A stretch of DNA of 64,000 nucleotides. Source: Streptomyces sp. NBRC 110028 (GTDB lineage Bacteria > Actinomycetota > Actinomycetes > Streptomycetales > Streptomycetaceae). Where the stretch lies: contig NZ_BBUZ01000022.1 of assembly GCF_001417735.1 (NCBI RefSeq), forward strand, positions 1,009,978 to 1,073,977. The letters run 5' to 3'. The notes under the pieces are model-generated. The model was not told the origin of the DNA and did no database searches. It saw only the letters and a list, made by a program, of their open reading frames with translations. Of the stretch, positions 8,976-17,721 are shown piece by piece (within the stretch, counting starts at the first letter, position 1; the number at the start of each line of letters is the position of its first letter). Both the position numbers and the translations under genes were made by a program.

Positions 8976-9620
8976 GCGAGTACGCTGCGGGAGTTGGAGG
9001 CGTACGGGTACGTCGAGCGCGTACGGGAGCGCACCCCGGGCGGCCGGATGGTCACCCGTACGGTCTCGTACAACCACCCCGAGGCCACGCGCGCCCGCCG
9101 TACGGGCCGTACGCACGAGCCATGCCCCGTACGGCCCGTACGGGAGCCGCAACCCGCGCCCCCGGCCCCGGCGACCAGTGGCGCACCGGAGCGCTCCGCC
9201 CTGCCGCCGCCCCTTCCTCGGCCCGAGACTCCCGCGCCTCACCCCGGCGCGACGGCCCTCCTCGCCACCCTCCGACGCGACGACGACCGGTTACTCCTGC
9301 CCGAGCGGGATGTACGCCGCCTCGCCCCGGCCGTGGCCGTCTGGCTGGAGCGCGGTGCGGCCCCCGAGGCCGTACGCCGCACCCTCACCGCGAACCTGCC
9401 GCCCGACCTGCGCCATCCCACCGTCCTGCTGGCCCACCGCCTCAGCACGCTCCTGCCGCCGCCCCTCCCGGCTCCTCTCGCGGCGGGCACGGCGGCGGGC
9501 CCGGCGCCCGACCCCCGGCCGGTGGTCGTCCCGCTGCAGGAGTGCGACGGCTGCGACCGCGCCTTCCGGGCCCCCGCGCCCGGCCTGTGCCGCGACTGCC
9601 GCCAGGCGGCGGCAGCGTGA
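8976..9620 (+). pseudogene. 5'-truncated winged-helix protein with C-terminal zinc ribbon
   Basis: The reading frame enters at the end of a winged helix (STLRELEAYGYVERVRER), continues through a Pro/Arg-rich linker, a helical middle domain (ERDVRRLAPAVAVWLERG) and ends in a CDGC...LCRDC zinc-ribbon-like motif. The order and many residues match the intact gene at 56398-57261, where the same stretch reads ALRELEAAGYLERRRER, so about the first 90 codons are missing here. A TTG at 8994 is the first possible start, without a ribosome binding site. The cut coincides with that of the DUF5753 remnant. Confidence 0.65.
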
Positions 9621-9625
9621 GGCGG

Positions 9626-10957
9626 TCAGGCGACCCGGGGCTGTGGTTCCGGTTGCAGCGCGGGCGCGGCTATCAGCTCCCATGATGTGGTGGTCCGTAT
9701 GTAGCCGTGGATCACCGAGCCCATCGCCAGAAGGAGAAGGGGGCCGAACAGCCACGGGTGCTTGGCCATGTCCAGCGGCAGATAGCGATAGGCCACCAGG
9801 AGTGCGGCGAAGACCGCCGTGCCGTGGGCGACCAGCTGCGTTCCTGAGCGGTCCCAGCCGCGTGCGAGCGAACGCAGCGCTGCCTCGATCGTGAGCGCGA
9901 ACACCACACCGGCGATGAGATCCACGCCGTAGTGGTAGCCGAATCCCAGCGTCGCGCTGAGCGTGGCGACCAGCCAGAACGTGCCCGCGAATCGGAGGGC
10001 GCGCGGGCCCTTGCGCGAGTGGATGAAGATGGCGGTGGCCCACGCGGTGTGCAGGCTGGGCATGCAGTTGCGGGGGGTGAGCGTGTCGTAGGACACCGGA
10101 TGCGGGGGGCTGATCGGCGGCGGAGTGTGCGGCCACAGGCTGGCTATCGCCCAGTGCTCACCGCCGGTACCGAAGGCGCCGCCGCCATAGGCGAAGACCG
10201 GCCCGACCACCGGGAAAATCATGTAAATGGCGGGCCCGAGGAGGCCGATGACCAGAAAGGTCCGCACCAGATGGTGGGCCGGGAAGCCGCGCTCGGCCGC
10301 CACCTTGCGCATTTGGTACAGCGAGATGACGACCGCGGCCAGGGGAAGCTGAATGTAGACGTAGTCGAGCACATGGGAGCCGATCGGGCCGGTGGCCGCG
10401 ACAATCCGGCCTGCCACCCATGACGGGTTGCCCAGTGCGTGGTCGGCGGTCGCCAGATATGTGTCGAGTACCGCCGGGCGGGTTTTCGCCGTGATGAGCA
10501 GCCACGTATCGCCGGTTTTACGCCCGGCCACCAGCAGCAGGCCCAGCCCCACGCCCTTCAGCAGCAGGGCGCGTTCCCGGCCGGTGCGGCGCGCGACGGC
10601 GATGACCGCATATCCCAGAATCACCCACAGCGCGCCGTTGCCGAAGGGGTGCCCGTCGGTCACCTTGATGTCGGCCGCCCATCGCACCAGAAAGAAGACG
10701 ACGTCGATGCCGATCGCGGCACCGAGCGCGATGAACCGTTCCCGCCAGGTGAGCACCACCATCATCAACGCCATACCGGCGTACAACAGGAACCCCGACT
10801 TCGGGGCGATGAGCACCTCTTGTGCCTGGGTGGTGATCGGCCCCGGCAGGCCGTAGCGGCGCGCGGCGACCTCCAGCGCGACGAGGAATCCGAGGGTCGC
10901 CACCCCTGCCACGGCCCACAATACCGTCCGTGGTCGACTGCTTATTCGCGAAAACAC
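9626..10957 (-). CDS. PAP2-superfamily integral membrane protein
   Basis: A 443-residue polytopic membrane protein (roughly 10-12 hydrophobic segments). The PAP2 phosphatase/transferase signature lies in the C-terminal half: NCMPSLHTAW and GYHYGVDLIAG carry the His and Asp/Arg pattern of the PAP2-like group that includes Aur1/inositol-phosphoryl transferases. A lipid phosphate phosphatase or phospho-head-group transferase is plausible; substrate unknown. GTG is preferred because TAGCAT lies five bases before it; an in-frame TTG at 10978 would add seven residues. The upstream 350 bases carry no gene. Confidence 0.8.
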   Translation of the reverse strand: MFSRISSRPRTVLWAVAGVATLGFLVALEVAARRYGLPGPITTQAQEVLIAPKSGFLLYAGMALMMVVLTWRERFIALGAAIGIDVVFFLVRWAADIKVTDGHPFGNGALWVILGYAVIAVARRTGRERALLLKGVGLGLLLVAGRKTGDTWLLITAKTRPAVLDTYLATADHALGNPSWVAGRIVAATGPIGSHVLDYVYIQLPLAAVVISLYQMRKVAAERGFPAHHLVRTFLVIGLLGPAIYMIFPVVGPVFAYGGGAFGTGGEHWAIASLWPHTPPPISPPHPVSYDTLTPRNCMPSLHTAWATAIFIHSRKGPRALRFAGTFWLVATLSATLGFGYHYGVDLIAGVVFALTIEAALRSLARGWDRSGTQLVAHGTAVFAALLVAYRYLPLDMAKHPWLFGPLLLLAMGSVIHGYIRTTTSWELIAAPALQPEPQPRVA

Positions 10958-11284
10958 CCGCGATGCTATAGGTATCAATTGGTCAGCCGCTTTGTTAGGT
11001 GTAAGTCAAATAGGTCACTCTTCGCGCCGGATAGCAGGGTTTTTCGGGGCAGGGCGGGTGATCGGGGCGCTCGTCGTGAGTTGGCCATGCTATCGGAGTG
11101 GTGCGGGTGGGGTCCGCTGTCCCAGGTGACGCGAAGGCGGGGACGCTCCCGCGCCCGGCGTTTCCGCGGCCCGCGCGGGCCGCGAACCCGCGACTCCCAA
11201 GCCGCGCGCCCCGAGACGGGCTTGAGGTGAGGGGATGTCTCAAGGATGTCCCTCAAGGATGTCCCGCCACGACAAAAAGGGGCT

Positions 11285-11310
11285 GGCCCCACCGCTTGTG
11301 CGGTGGGGCC
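11285..11310 (-). terminator. strong hairpin after the secreted-protein gene
   Basis: GGCCCCACCGC and GCGGTGGGGCC form a perfect 11-bp stem with a TTGT loop, 25 bases downstream of the stop at 11335 on the minus strand. There is no long U tract, as is common in Streptomyces terminators. Confidence 0.75.
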
Positions 11311-11334
11311 AAACCCCAGGAGCTTCGTGGACGT

Positions 11335-11721
11335 CTAGTTCTGCTTACACTTCTTGGTGTCCTTGTTGACGTCCATGATCTCGTTGATGTGCGCGAACTT
11401 GTACGTGCCCTGGGTCATTCCCTCGAAGGTCACGCACTTGTAGAACGGCGTCGACCCGTCGTTCCAGGACTTGAAGGCCGCCTTGATCTTCGTGCCGCCC
11501 AGGCAGTGGTTGTTGTAGTAGATCTTGGTGCTTGAGTAGCCGGTCTTCCATGAGAAGTTGACCCGCGACTTGTTCTCATTGCACTGAATGCTGTCCCTGC
11601 CCGACTTCGGCGGCTTTCCCTGTGCTGCCGAGTCGGACGCCGCGAATGCCGGTGCGGACATCAGGCCGAGAGTGAGACCGGCGGCTGCGAGCATGCCGCC
11701 AGCCGTGATGAGAGTGCGCAT
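11335..11721 (-). CDS. small secreted protein, function unknown
   Basis: A 128-residue protein with a clear Sec signal peptide: MRTLITAGG, a hydrophobic core, and an AFA-A cleavage site near residue 28. The mature part of about 100 residues has four Cys, several Tyr/Lys and the stretch YYNNHCLGGTKIK, suggesting two disulfides in a compact extracellular domain. GGGGGAA precedes the ATG and a strong terminator follows, so it is a single-gene unit. I do not recognise the family. Confidence 0.8.
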   Translation of the reverse strand: MRTLITAGGMLAAAGLTLGLMSAPAFAASDSAAQGKPPKSGRDSIQCNENKSRVNFSWKTGYSSTKIYYNNHCLGGTKIKAAFKSWNDGSTPFYKCVTFEGMTQGTYKFAHINEIMDVNKDTKKCKQN

Positions 11722-11842
11722 CGATTCCCCCGATGGCGGTCGTGGACCACTACGCGAGTGATCAAAAGGTGGTCGCGATCACTCAATCTCCCGGGCGGGT
11801 ATGCGTCAACCCCTCACGTCCCACCGATTCCCGTCGCGGGAC

Positions 11843-12454
11843 TTATTCGTGGGCGCTGATCACGCCGCCGGCGCTGAGCACGACGTACACGCCGTTGGCG
11901 TTGAGCCCGGCGTCGCGCTGGTTCGCCTCCAGCGTGCCGTGATCCTCGCCCTCGTCGTTGAGGAACTGCGCGCGGTAACGCAGCTCGCCGACCTTCTTCA
12001 CCTTCACCGTCCAACCGCCCGCGACCTTGAACGTGCCCGGCCCATGGTGCCCGCCGCCCATCCAGGAGTGGATCTGACCGTCCGGCGAGAGCACGACGAA
12101 CATGTCGTTGGCGTCGAGCCCGCCCTCGGTGTCCTTCGCCTCCAGGGTGGCCAGGACCTCACCGCGGGCGACGATCTCGGCGCGGTAGTGCTGGTCGGCC
12201 ACCTTGTAGATCTTGGCCTTGCTGATGCCGTCCGCCAGCGTCTGGGTGCGGACCAGGGACCCCGCCTTGCTCGCCGTGCCCGCCTCGGCGGCTTCGACCT
12301 TGACGTCGGCGCCCTGCGCGGCGGACGCGGGCTTCGGGTCGGTGCCGCCCGAGCCGGAGCAGGCGGTCAGGGTCAGGCCGGCGGCGGCGACCAGGGCCGC
12401 GGCGGCGAGGCGCAGGGTGCGGCGACGAGCGGTGCGGGCGGTGGTGGAGTGCAT
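11843..12454 (-). CDS. lipoprotein with duplicated domain
   Basis: A 203-residue lipoprotein. An Arg-rich N-terminus and hydrophobic core lead to the lipobox LTAC; the lipidated Cys is about residue 32. The mature part holds two similar halves, YRAEIVARGEVLATLEA...GLDANDMFVVLSPDGQI and YRAQFLND...GTLEAN...GLNANGVYVVLSAGGVI, an internal duplication. The ATG is chosen because GGGGGGACC lies before it and the signal peptide starts right there; a longer in-frame start is unlikely. Function unknown. Confidence 0.8.
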   Translation of the reverse strand: MHSTTARTARRRTLRLAAAALVAAAGLTLTACSGSGGTDPKPASAAQGADVKVEAAEAGTASKAGSLVRTQTLADGISKAKIYKVADQHYRAEIVARGEVLATLEAKDTEGGLDANDMFVVLSPDGQIHSWMGGGHHGPGTFKVAGGWTVKVKKVGELRYRAQFLNDEGEDHGTLEANQRDAGLNANGVYVVLSAGGVISAHE

Positions 12455-12556
12455 TTCGGGTCCCCCCGGGGGGTGGTCGGTGTCGTTGTCTCCTCGGTAC
12501 GTCACCCACTCTGCTCGGGGCCCCTATCGCAGGCCTGCTGCTCCGCTAACACCCGC

Positions 12557-13039
12557 CTAACGCGGAGGTGGGTGCGGGACGTCGAGCGGCAGATCCCGGT
12601 GGAAGACGGCCATGGGCCGGCCCGGGCCGTTGTAGTCGTCGACGACCTTCGCGTCGAAGCCGAGGCTGCGGTGGAAGGCGATCGAGCCGGTGTTCCCGAC
12701 CGACGTGATCGCCTTCAGCCGCCGCGCGCCGTGACGTTCCGCGGCTTCGGCGAACGCCGTGTACAGACGACGCCCGAGACCCGTGCCCCGGGTGTCGTCC
12801 CGTGTGGCGATCAGATGCACATAGCCGGTGCGGTCCGGGGTGACGAATCCGAAGACGTACCCACGGATGCCGTCCTCCGCCCGGGCGACCAGGCAGGTGG
12901 GTCCGAATTCCCGCACCAGTGCCAGAAGGTGCAGCGACCGAAGGTCGCGCTCGCCCCAGTAGCGGGGATGATCGGTCAGGACCTGGTGGAAGTCCGCCAC
13001 TTCGGCCGGTGCGATGTGTACCCCCATGACGCCGATCAT
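12557..13039 (-). CDS. GNAT family N-acetyltransferase
   Basis: A 160-residue single-domain GNAT. Motif A reads DTRGTGLGRRLY (about 92-103) after a VHLIATRDD strand, and motif B contains NTGSIAFHRSLGF (about 120-132), the usual N-x-x-S-x-x-F-x-x-x-G-F pattern. The start is this ATG or the one four codons on (13027); neither has a strong ribosome binding site. It lies 36 bases after the TetR gene on the same strand and may be co-transcribed with it. Confidence 0.85.
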   Translation of the reverse strand: MIGVMGVHIAPAEVADFHQVLTDHPRYWGERDLRSLHLLALVREFGPTCLVARAEDGIRGYVFGFVTPDRTGYVHLIATRDDTRGTGLGRRLYTAFAEAAERHGARRLKAITSVGNTGSIAFHRSLGFDAKVVDDYNGPGRPMAVFHRDLPLDVPHPPPR

Positions 13040-13075
13040 GGCAGGCGCCCCGGCCGCGCCGGGGAGGACACCGGC

Positions 13076-13669
13076 TCAGTCCGGTCGGCGCAGCCCCGCG
13101 ATGAGCAGTTCGACCAGGTGGCGCGGGTCGTAGCGGGGGTCGCCGTTCGCGCCGATGCAGAGGTTTCCCACGCCGCGCATCAGCTCGTACGCCTCCACCT
13201 CGGAGCGGATCTCGCCGGATTCGGCCGCGGCGTCGAGGAGTTGGGTGCACACGGGCACGAGGCGATCGAGGAAGTAGGCGTGCAGCGTGTCGAAGCCGGA
13301 GCTGTCGGACTGCAGGACGGCGGCGAGGCCGTGCTTGGTGACCAGGAAGTCGACGAAGCGGTTGATCCACGCCCCCAGCGCGGCGTGCGGGGTGGCGCTG
13401 GAGGCCAGCAGGGCCGGACCGGCCTCGGCGCAGGCTTCGACCTGGTGGCGGTAGACGGCGATGATGAGGTCCGCACGGGTGGGGAAGTGGCGGTAGATCG
13501 TGCCCATGCCGACGCCCGCCTCGGCCGCGATGTCGCGTACGGGCGCCTCCACGCCTGATCTGACGAAGACCGTGGCGGCCGCGTCGAGCAGTGTCTCCTT
13601 GTTGCGCCGGGCGTCCTTCCGCTTGGACGGGGCCGCGCGCCCCGTGCCGTCCTCGCCGGTGTCGTTCAC
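13076..13669 (-). CDS. TetR family transcriptional regulator
   Basis: A 197-residue TetR regulator. The N-terminal HTH is typical: DAAATVFVRSGVEAPVRDIA followed by EAGVGMGTIYRHFPTRADLI. The C-terminal ligand domain shows a helix-rich pattern with DRLVPVCTQLLDAA. GTG start with GGAGGGAG seven bases upstream. It diverges from an aldo/keto reductase pseudogene, and two palindromes fill the gap between them, so it probably repressed itself and that reductase. Confidence 0.9.
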   Translation of the reverse strand: MNDTGEDGTGRAAPSKRKDARRNKETLLDAAATVFVRSGVEAPVRDIAAEAGVGMGTIYRHFPTRADLIIAVYRHQVEACAEAGPALLASSATPHAALGAWINRFVDFLVTKHGLAAVLQSDSSGFDTLHAYFLDRLVPVCTQLLDAAAESGEIRSEVEAYELMRGVGNLCIGANGDPRYDPRHLVELLIAGLRRPD

Positions 13670-13708
13670 CGCGCCGCTCCCTCCGTTGCCCTGGGTGACC
13701 TCGCCAAA

Positions 13709-13748
13709 ACGGAACGCTGTTCCGTATCGTCAAGTGGAACGAGGTTCC
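13709..13748. promoter_or_regulatory. paired TetR-type operators
   Basis: ACGGAAC-gct-GTTCCGT (13709-13725) is a perfect 7-bp inverted repeat. GGAAC-gag-GTTCC (13736-13748) repeats its core 25 bases further on, about 2.4 helical turns. They lie between the divergent TetR gene and the reductase remnant, where its own operators are expected. Confidence 0.7.
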
Positions 13749-13793
13749 GTTTGCTCATGATGCCAGCTCCACCCTCGACGGAGGAACACGACC

Positions 13794-14428
13794 ATGCGCT
13801 ACCGCACCCTGGGCCGCACCGGCGTACAGGTCAGCACCCTCGCGCTCGGCGCGGCTCCTCGACCTTCCCCGCCTACCGCATCGTGCAGGCCCAGTGGGCC
13901 GCCCGCGAGCAGCACCTGAGCCGCTACGTCACCGAACAGCCCAGCTACTCGATCCTCCAGCGCGGGATCGAGGCGCACGTGCTGCCCGTGGCCGAGGAGT
14001 ACGGGCTCGGGGTACTGGTGTGGAGCCCGCTGGCCTCGGGCCGGCTGTCGGGCGCGGTCCGCGCGGGCCGGGAGATCGCCACCAGCCGCTCGGAGTTCAT
14101 GCCGGAACGCTTCGACACCGCCCTCCCCGCCAACCGCGCCCGGCTCGACGCCGTCGAGCGGCTGGCCGAGGTGGCCGACGAGGCGGGCCTGACGATGATC
14201 CAGCTCGCGCTCGGCTTCGTCACCGCGCACCCCGCCGTCACCAGCGCGCTCATCGGCCCCCGCACCCTGGACCACCTGCGCGCGCAGCTCGCCGCCGCCG
14301 GCACCGTGCTCTCCGCCGACGTCCTCGACGCGATCGACGCCATCGTGACCCCCGGCACCGACCTCGCCCCGCACGAGAAGTACGACACCCCGCCCGCGCT
14401 GCTGGACCCGTCGCCGCGGCGCCGCTGA
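13794..14428 (+). pseudogene. aldo/keto reductase with internal deletion
   Basis: The gene begins normally with MRYRTLGRTGVQVSTLALGA, preceded by GGAGG, but then jumps to SSTFPAYRIVQAQW and frame +1 near 13856. About 110-120 codons, including the catalytic Tyr and Lys of the family, are missing and the original frame ends at a TGA near 13919. The distal part (EQPSYSILQRGIEAHVLP, VWSPLASGRLSG, ALIGPRTLDHL) is well preserved to a normal stop. Full-length relatives have about 320-340 residues. Promoter, operators and ribosome binding site survive. Confidence 0.8.
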
Positions 14429-14459
14429 CGGCGGGCAACTCGACGTCCCGGTTATCCCG

Positions 14460-14488
14460 TTGATGTCCCTCGGGAGGGCCGCTAGATT
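14460..14488 (+). promoter_or_regulatory. sigma-70-like promoter
   Basis: TTGATG (14460-14465) and TAGATT (14483-14488) are separated by 17 bases, close to the housekeeping consensus. The position, about 160 bases before the VOC gene, would give a long leader with no other ORF. Confidence 0.5.
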
Positions 14489-14652
14489 CGGCCGGGTGAC
14501 TGCCGGGTCGGCCCAAGCGGGCCATTCACGAGTGAGGCGCCCGGCCTCGGCGTGAGCGCGAGGCGGGCCAGAGCCCCGCCGTCCCTCTCCGTTGTTCATC
14601 GTTCGCACCGCGGCCTTTCGCGCCACCACCACGACGACACCGGAGACCTCAC

Positions 14653-15036
14653 ATGAACATCCAGCTGAACCACACCGCCGTCTACGCCTCGGACCGGCAG
14701 CGGTCGGCCGCATTCCTCGCCACGGTCCTCGGCCTGGAGGTCGGTGCCCCGTTCGGCCCGTTCCTCCCCGTCGACCTCGGCAACGGCGTCACGCTCGACT
14801 ACTACGAGAAGCGGGACGAGCCGATCCAGCCGCAGCACTACGCGTTCCTCGTCCCCGAGGAGCGGTTCGACGGCATGATCGCCCGCCTGGAGACGGCCGG
14901 GGCCACCTACTACGCGGACCCGCACCACACCGAACCCGGCAAGGTGAACACCCTCTTCGGCGGCCGCGGCGCGTACTTCGACGACCCCGACGGCCACAAC
15001 ATGGAGATCATGACCCGGCCCTACGTCCGGCCGTAG
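14653..15036 (+). CDS. VOC family (glyoxalase/bleomycin-resistance fold) protein
   Basis: A 127-residue single-domain protein with two beta-alpha-beta-beta-beta modules. The metal-ligand pattern is present: His8 in LNHTAVYAS, and near the C-terminus FDDPDGHNMEIM with the usual D-P-D/x-G-x-x-x-E. Such proteins are dioxygenases, isomerases or drug-binding resistance proteins; which is not decidable. Convergent with the TetR gene, 19 bases between stops. GGAGA precedes the ATG. Confidence 0.85.
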   Translation: MNIQLNHTAVYASDRQRSAAFLATVLGLEVGAPFGPFLPVDLGNGVTLDYYEKRDEPIQPQHYAFLVPEERFDGMIARLETAGATYYADPHHTEPGKVNTLFGGRGAYFDDPDGHNMEIMTRPYVRP

Positions 15037-15055
15037 GCGAGAGGGGCGCCCGCCC

Positions 15056-15631
15056 TCACGAGCGGACGAACGACCGCCGCACCGTCTCCGACAGGGCCTG
15101 GCGGCGGCGGTCGTGCTCCTCGGGTCGGTCGTCCTGCGTCGCGGTGGCGCAGGGGCCCGCCGCGGACCAGGTCAGGGCCATGGAGGTGATCAGGGCGAGG
15201 ATGTCCTGAGGGTCGAGCGAGGCGATGACCCCGCCGTTCCGCTGCGCCTCGGAGAGCGCCCGCAGTTTGGCGGCGACCGCCGGATTCCCGGGGTCCAGGC
15301 TTCCGGTGTGGATCCCCTCCAGCTTCGCCCAGGTCACCAGACGGACCAGATCCGGGCGGGCGAGGAACGCGTCGTAGAGCCGCACGGTGTAGGTGGCGAG
15401 GTCCGTGGCGGTGAACGGGACGGCGTCGGTGACGGCGTCGGCGTGCAGGCGGAAGGTCGCGTCGAACAGGCCGAGTTTGTCGCCGAAGTAGGCGTAGAGC
15501 TGGGCCTTGTTGACGCCGGCGGCGGCCGCGATGCGGTCCACGCGCGCCCCCGCGACGCCGTGGGCGGCGAAGTCCTCGGTGGCGGCGTCCAGCAGGCGAC
15601 GGCGTGTGGCGTCGGCTTTCGCGGGGGACAT
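15056..15631 (-). CDS. TetR family regulator of the adjacent dehydrogenase
   Basis: A 191-residue TetR protein with the HTH ATEDFAAHGVAGARVDRIA then AAGVNKAQLYAYFGDKLGLF. The C-terminal domain contains TYTVRLYDAFLARPDLVRL. No ribosome binding site is visible; TAATCT lies six bases before the ATG, fitting a leaderless transcript. A palindrome overlaps that hexamer and a near-copy precedes the divergent dehydrogenase gene, strong evidence of autoregulation and control of the dehydrogenase. Confidence 0.9.
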   Translation of the reverse strand: MSPAKADATRRRLLDAATEDFAAHGVAGARVDRIAAAAGVNKAQLYAYFGDKLGLFDATFRLHADAVTDAVPFTATDLATYTVRLYDAFLARPDLVRLVTWAKLEGIHTGSLDPGNPAVAAKLRALSEAQRNGGVIASLDPQDILALITSMALTWSAAGPCATATQDDRPEEHDRRRQALSETVRRSFVRS

Positions 15632-15642
15632 GGCGCCAGATT

Positions 15643-15701
15643 ACCAACTGGTTGGTTGCCCTTCACGGACCTCTGCCCTACCGTAAAACTAACTAGTTGG
15701 T
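15643..15701. promoter_or_regulatory. two matching TetR operators in a divergent promoter
   Basis: ACCAAC-tg-GTTGGT (15643-15656) and ACTAAC-ta-GTTGGT (15688-15701) share arms and two-base centre; centres are 45 bases apart. The first abuts the -10-like hexamer of the TetR gene, the second lies just before the ribosome binding site of the dehydrogenase. Confidence 0.8.
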
Positions 15702-15722
15702 TTTTTGGAGAGGCGGTAACCC

Positions 15723-16742
15723 GTGTCTGTGCGCGCGTATGCGGTGGAGCAAGCCCGAGGGCCGGTACGGGCGCGGGAGTACGAGCCCGCGCCCCTCGGC
15801 CCCCACGAGGTGGATGTCGCCGTCACCCACTGCGGTGTCTGCCACACCGACGTCGGCATGATCGACGACCTGCACGGCATCTCCCGCTTCCCGGTGGTCG
15901 CCGGGCACGAGGCGGTCGGCGTCGTCGAGGCGCTGGGCAGCGCGGTCGACCGCACCCGGCTGTCCGTCGGGCAGCGGGTGGGCGTCGGGGCGACCGCCGG
16001 CGCGTGTTTCGCCTGCGAGTGGTGTCTGAGCGGTCGACAGCATCTCTGCCCGGACAAGGACGACCTGGTGCTCCGTGGCGACGGTGGCGCGTTCGCGACC
16101 CGGGTGCGCGCCGGTGACTGGCGGTATGTGCAGCCCCTCCCCGACGCGCTCGCGTCCGAGCAGGCCGCGCCGCTCATGTGCGCCGGTTCGACGGTGTTCA
16201 CGGCGTTGGTGCGGCACGGGGTGCGGCCCACGGACCGGGTCGCCGTGGTCGGCGTGGGCGGCCTGGGCCACCTCGCCCTCCAGTTCCTCGCGAAGTGGGG
16301 GTGCCATGTCACCGCCCTCTCCTCGACGGCCACCAAGGCGGACGACGCCCGGCGGTTCGGGGCGCACGAATTCGTCGTGGCGGGCGCGGCGGGGGAGGGG
16401 CTGGCGGGGCTCTCCGGAGCGTTCGACTTCGTCCTGTCGACCGTCTCCGGGGACCTGCCGTGGGACGCGTACCTGGCGACGCTGCGGCCGCAGGGGAGGC
16501 TGAGCGTCGTCGGGGTACCCGAGTCCGCGTTCACCGTTCATCCGCTGTCCCTGCTGCTGGGCGAGAAGACCCTCGCCGGGGGGCTCGTGGGGACGCCCGT
16601 GGAAACGGGGCAGATGCTCGACTTCGCGGCCCGGCACGGCATCCGGGCGGAGACCGAGACGTACCCGGTGTCGCGCATCGAGGAGGCGCTGGACCGCGTG
16701 CGGGTCGGGCGGGCCCGCTACCGCGCGGTCCTGGAGTTCTGA
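15723..16742 (+). CDS. zinc-dependent alcohol dehydrogenase, CAD-like
   Basis: A 339-residue medium-chain dehydrogenase. Catalytic zinc ligands: Cys37 in HCGVCHTD, His-Glu in AGHEAVG. Structural zinc ligands: four Cys in CFACEWCLSGRQHLC with the expected 2-2-7 spacing. The nucleotide fold has VVGVGGLGHLALQF. GVCHTD and GVGGLGHLA are typical of the cinnamyl-alcohol/YahK-like group, usually NADP-dependent aldehyde reductases. GTG start after GGAGAGG. Divergent from its TetR regulator, probably induced by an aldehyde or alcohol. Confidence 0.9.
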   Translation: MSVRAYAVEQARGPVRAREYEPAPLGPHEVDVAVTHCGVCHTDVGMIDDLHGISRFPVVAGHEAVGVVEALGSAVDRTRLSVGQRVGVGATAGACFACEWCLSGRQHLCPDKDDLVLRGDGGAFATRVRAGDWRYVQPLPDALASEQAAPLMCAGSTVFTALVRHGVRPTDRVAVVGVGGLGHLALQFLAKWGCHVTALSSTATKADDARRFGAHEFVVAGAAGEGLAGLSGAFDFVLSTVSGDLPWDAYLATLRPQGRLSVVGVPESAFTVHPLSLLLGEKTLAGGLVGTPVETGQMLDFAARHGIRAETETYPVSRIEEALDRVRVGRARYRAVLEF

Positions 16743-16841
16743 CGGCCGCTCACGCGGGCGGCAGGCGACCGGCCGGGGGCCTGCCCGCCGGCGGGTCAGT
16801 GGGTCAACGGGCCGGCGGGCCAGTGGGACGGGGGTCCGGGC

Positions 16842-17552
16842 CTACGGCGCCAGGATGTCCAGCTCGCGCAGCGCGCCCACGGTGATCTCGCGGGTGTAGC
16901 GCTCGGCGCGCTCCGCGTCGCCCGCGCGGACCGCTTCGGCGACCCGGACGTGGAGGGTGACCGCCTCCGGGTCCGGGTCGCTGAACATCACCTGGTGCTC
17001 GGTGCGGCCCGCCAGCACTTCGGCCACCACGTCGCCGAGGCGGGCGAACATCTCGTTGCCCGAGGCGCGCAGGATCACGCGGTGGAAGGCGATGTCGTGG
17101 ACGAGGTAGGCGGGGAGCTGCTCGCCGCGTGAGGTGGCGACCATGTTGAGGGCGTGCTCCGTCAGCTCGGCGCACTGCGCAGGGGTGGCGTGCTCGGCGG
17201 CCAGGGCGGCGGCGGCCGGTTCGATGGCCGAGCGCAGGGAGGTCAGGGAGCGCAGCTGGCGGGGGCGGTCGGGGCCGGCCAGGCGCCAGCGGATGACCTG
17301 CGAGTCGAAGACGTCCCACTCCTCCGGGGGGAGGACGGTCACCCCGACGCGGCGGCGGGAGCGGACCAGGTGCATGGATTCCAGGACCCGCACCACCTCG
17401 CGGACCACGGTCCGTGAGACATCGAAGCGGCGCTCCAGCTCGTCGGTGCGCAGCACCGTCCCCGGCGGGTAGTCGCCCGCGGTGATCGCGGGCCCGAGGG
17501 ACGCCAGCACCCGAGCGTGCAGTCCCCGGCCTGCGGGCCCCTGGTTGTCCAT
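16842..17552 (-). CDS. GntR/FadR-subfamily repressor of the gluconate genes
   Basis: A 236-residue GntR regulator with an N-terminal winged helix (LRTDELERRFDVSRTVVREV, about 34-53) and a C-terminal FCD domain (RSAIEPAAAALAAEHATP; HDIAFHRVILRASGN supplies metal-binding residues). No ribosome binding site; TAGTCT lies six bases before the ATG, suggesting leaderless translation. Divergent from gntK with a palindrome between. Gluconate or a phosphate derivative is the likely inducer, inferred from context. Confidence 0.88.
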   Translation of the reverse strand: MDNQGPAGRGLHARVLASLGPAITAGDYPPGTVLRTDELERRFDVSRTVVREVVRVLESMHLVRSRRRVGVTVLPPEEWDVFDSQVIRWRLAGPDRPRQLRSLTSLRSAIEPAAAALAAEHATPAQCAELTEHALNMVATSRGEQLPAYLVHDIAFHRVILRASGNEMFARLGDVVAEVLAGRTEHQVMFSDPDPEAVTLHVRVAEAVRAGDAERAERYTREITVGALRELDILAP

Positions 17553-17597
17553 GGGGTCAGACTACGGGGCCGCCCCGCCGCCCCTCTCATTTAAGTA

Positions 17598-17611
17598 TGA
17601 CTTTTAAGTCA
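17598..17611. promoter_or_regulatory. GntR-type operator
   Basis: TGACTT-tt-AAGTCA is a 6-bp perfect inverted repeat in the GntR/gntK gap. An upstream TTAAGTATGAC (17591-17601) partly repeats the arm. Likely binding site of the divergent repressor. Confidence 0.6.
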
Positions 17612-17721
17612 CGAACTCTTGAATACGTCGTACCTGTGGGGTTGAGTGTGCTGCCAGCGGTGCCGAGGTCGGAAAGACAGTCGAGGAAGACAGCACCGGA
17701 GCAGACAGCGAGGTTTTCCAC

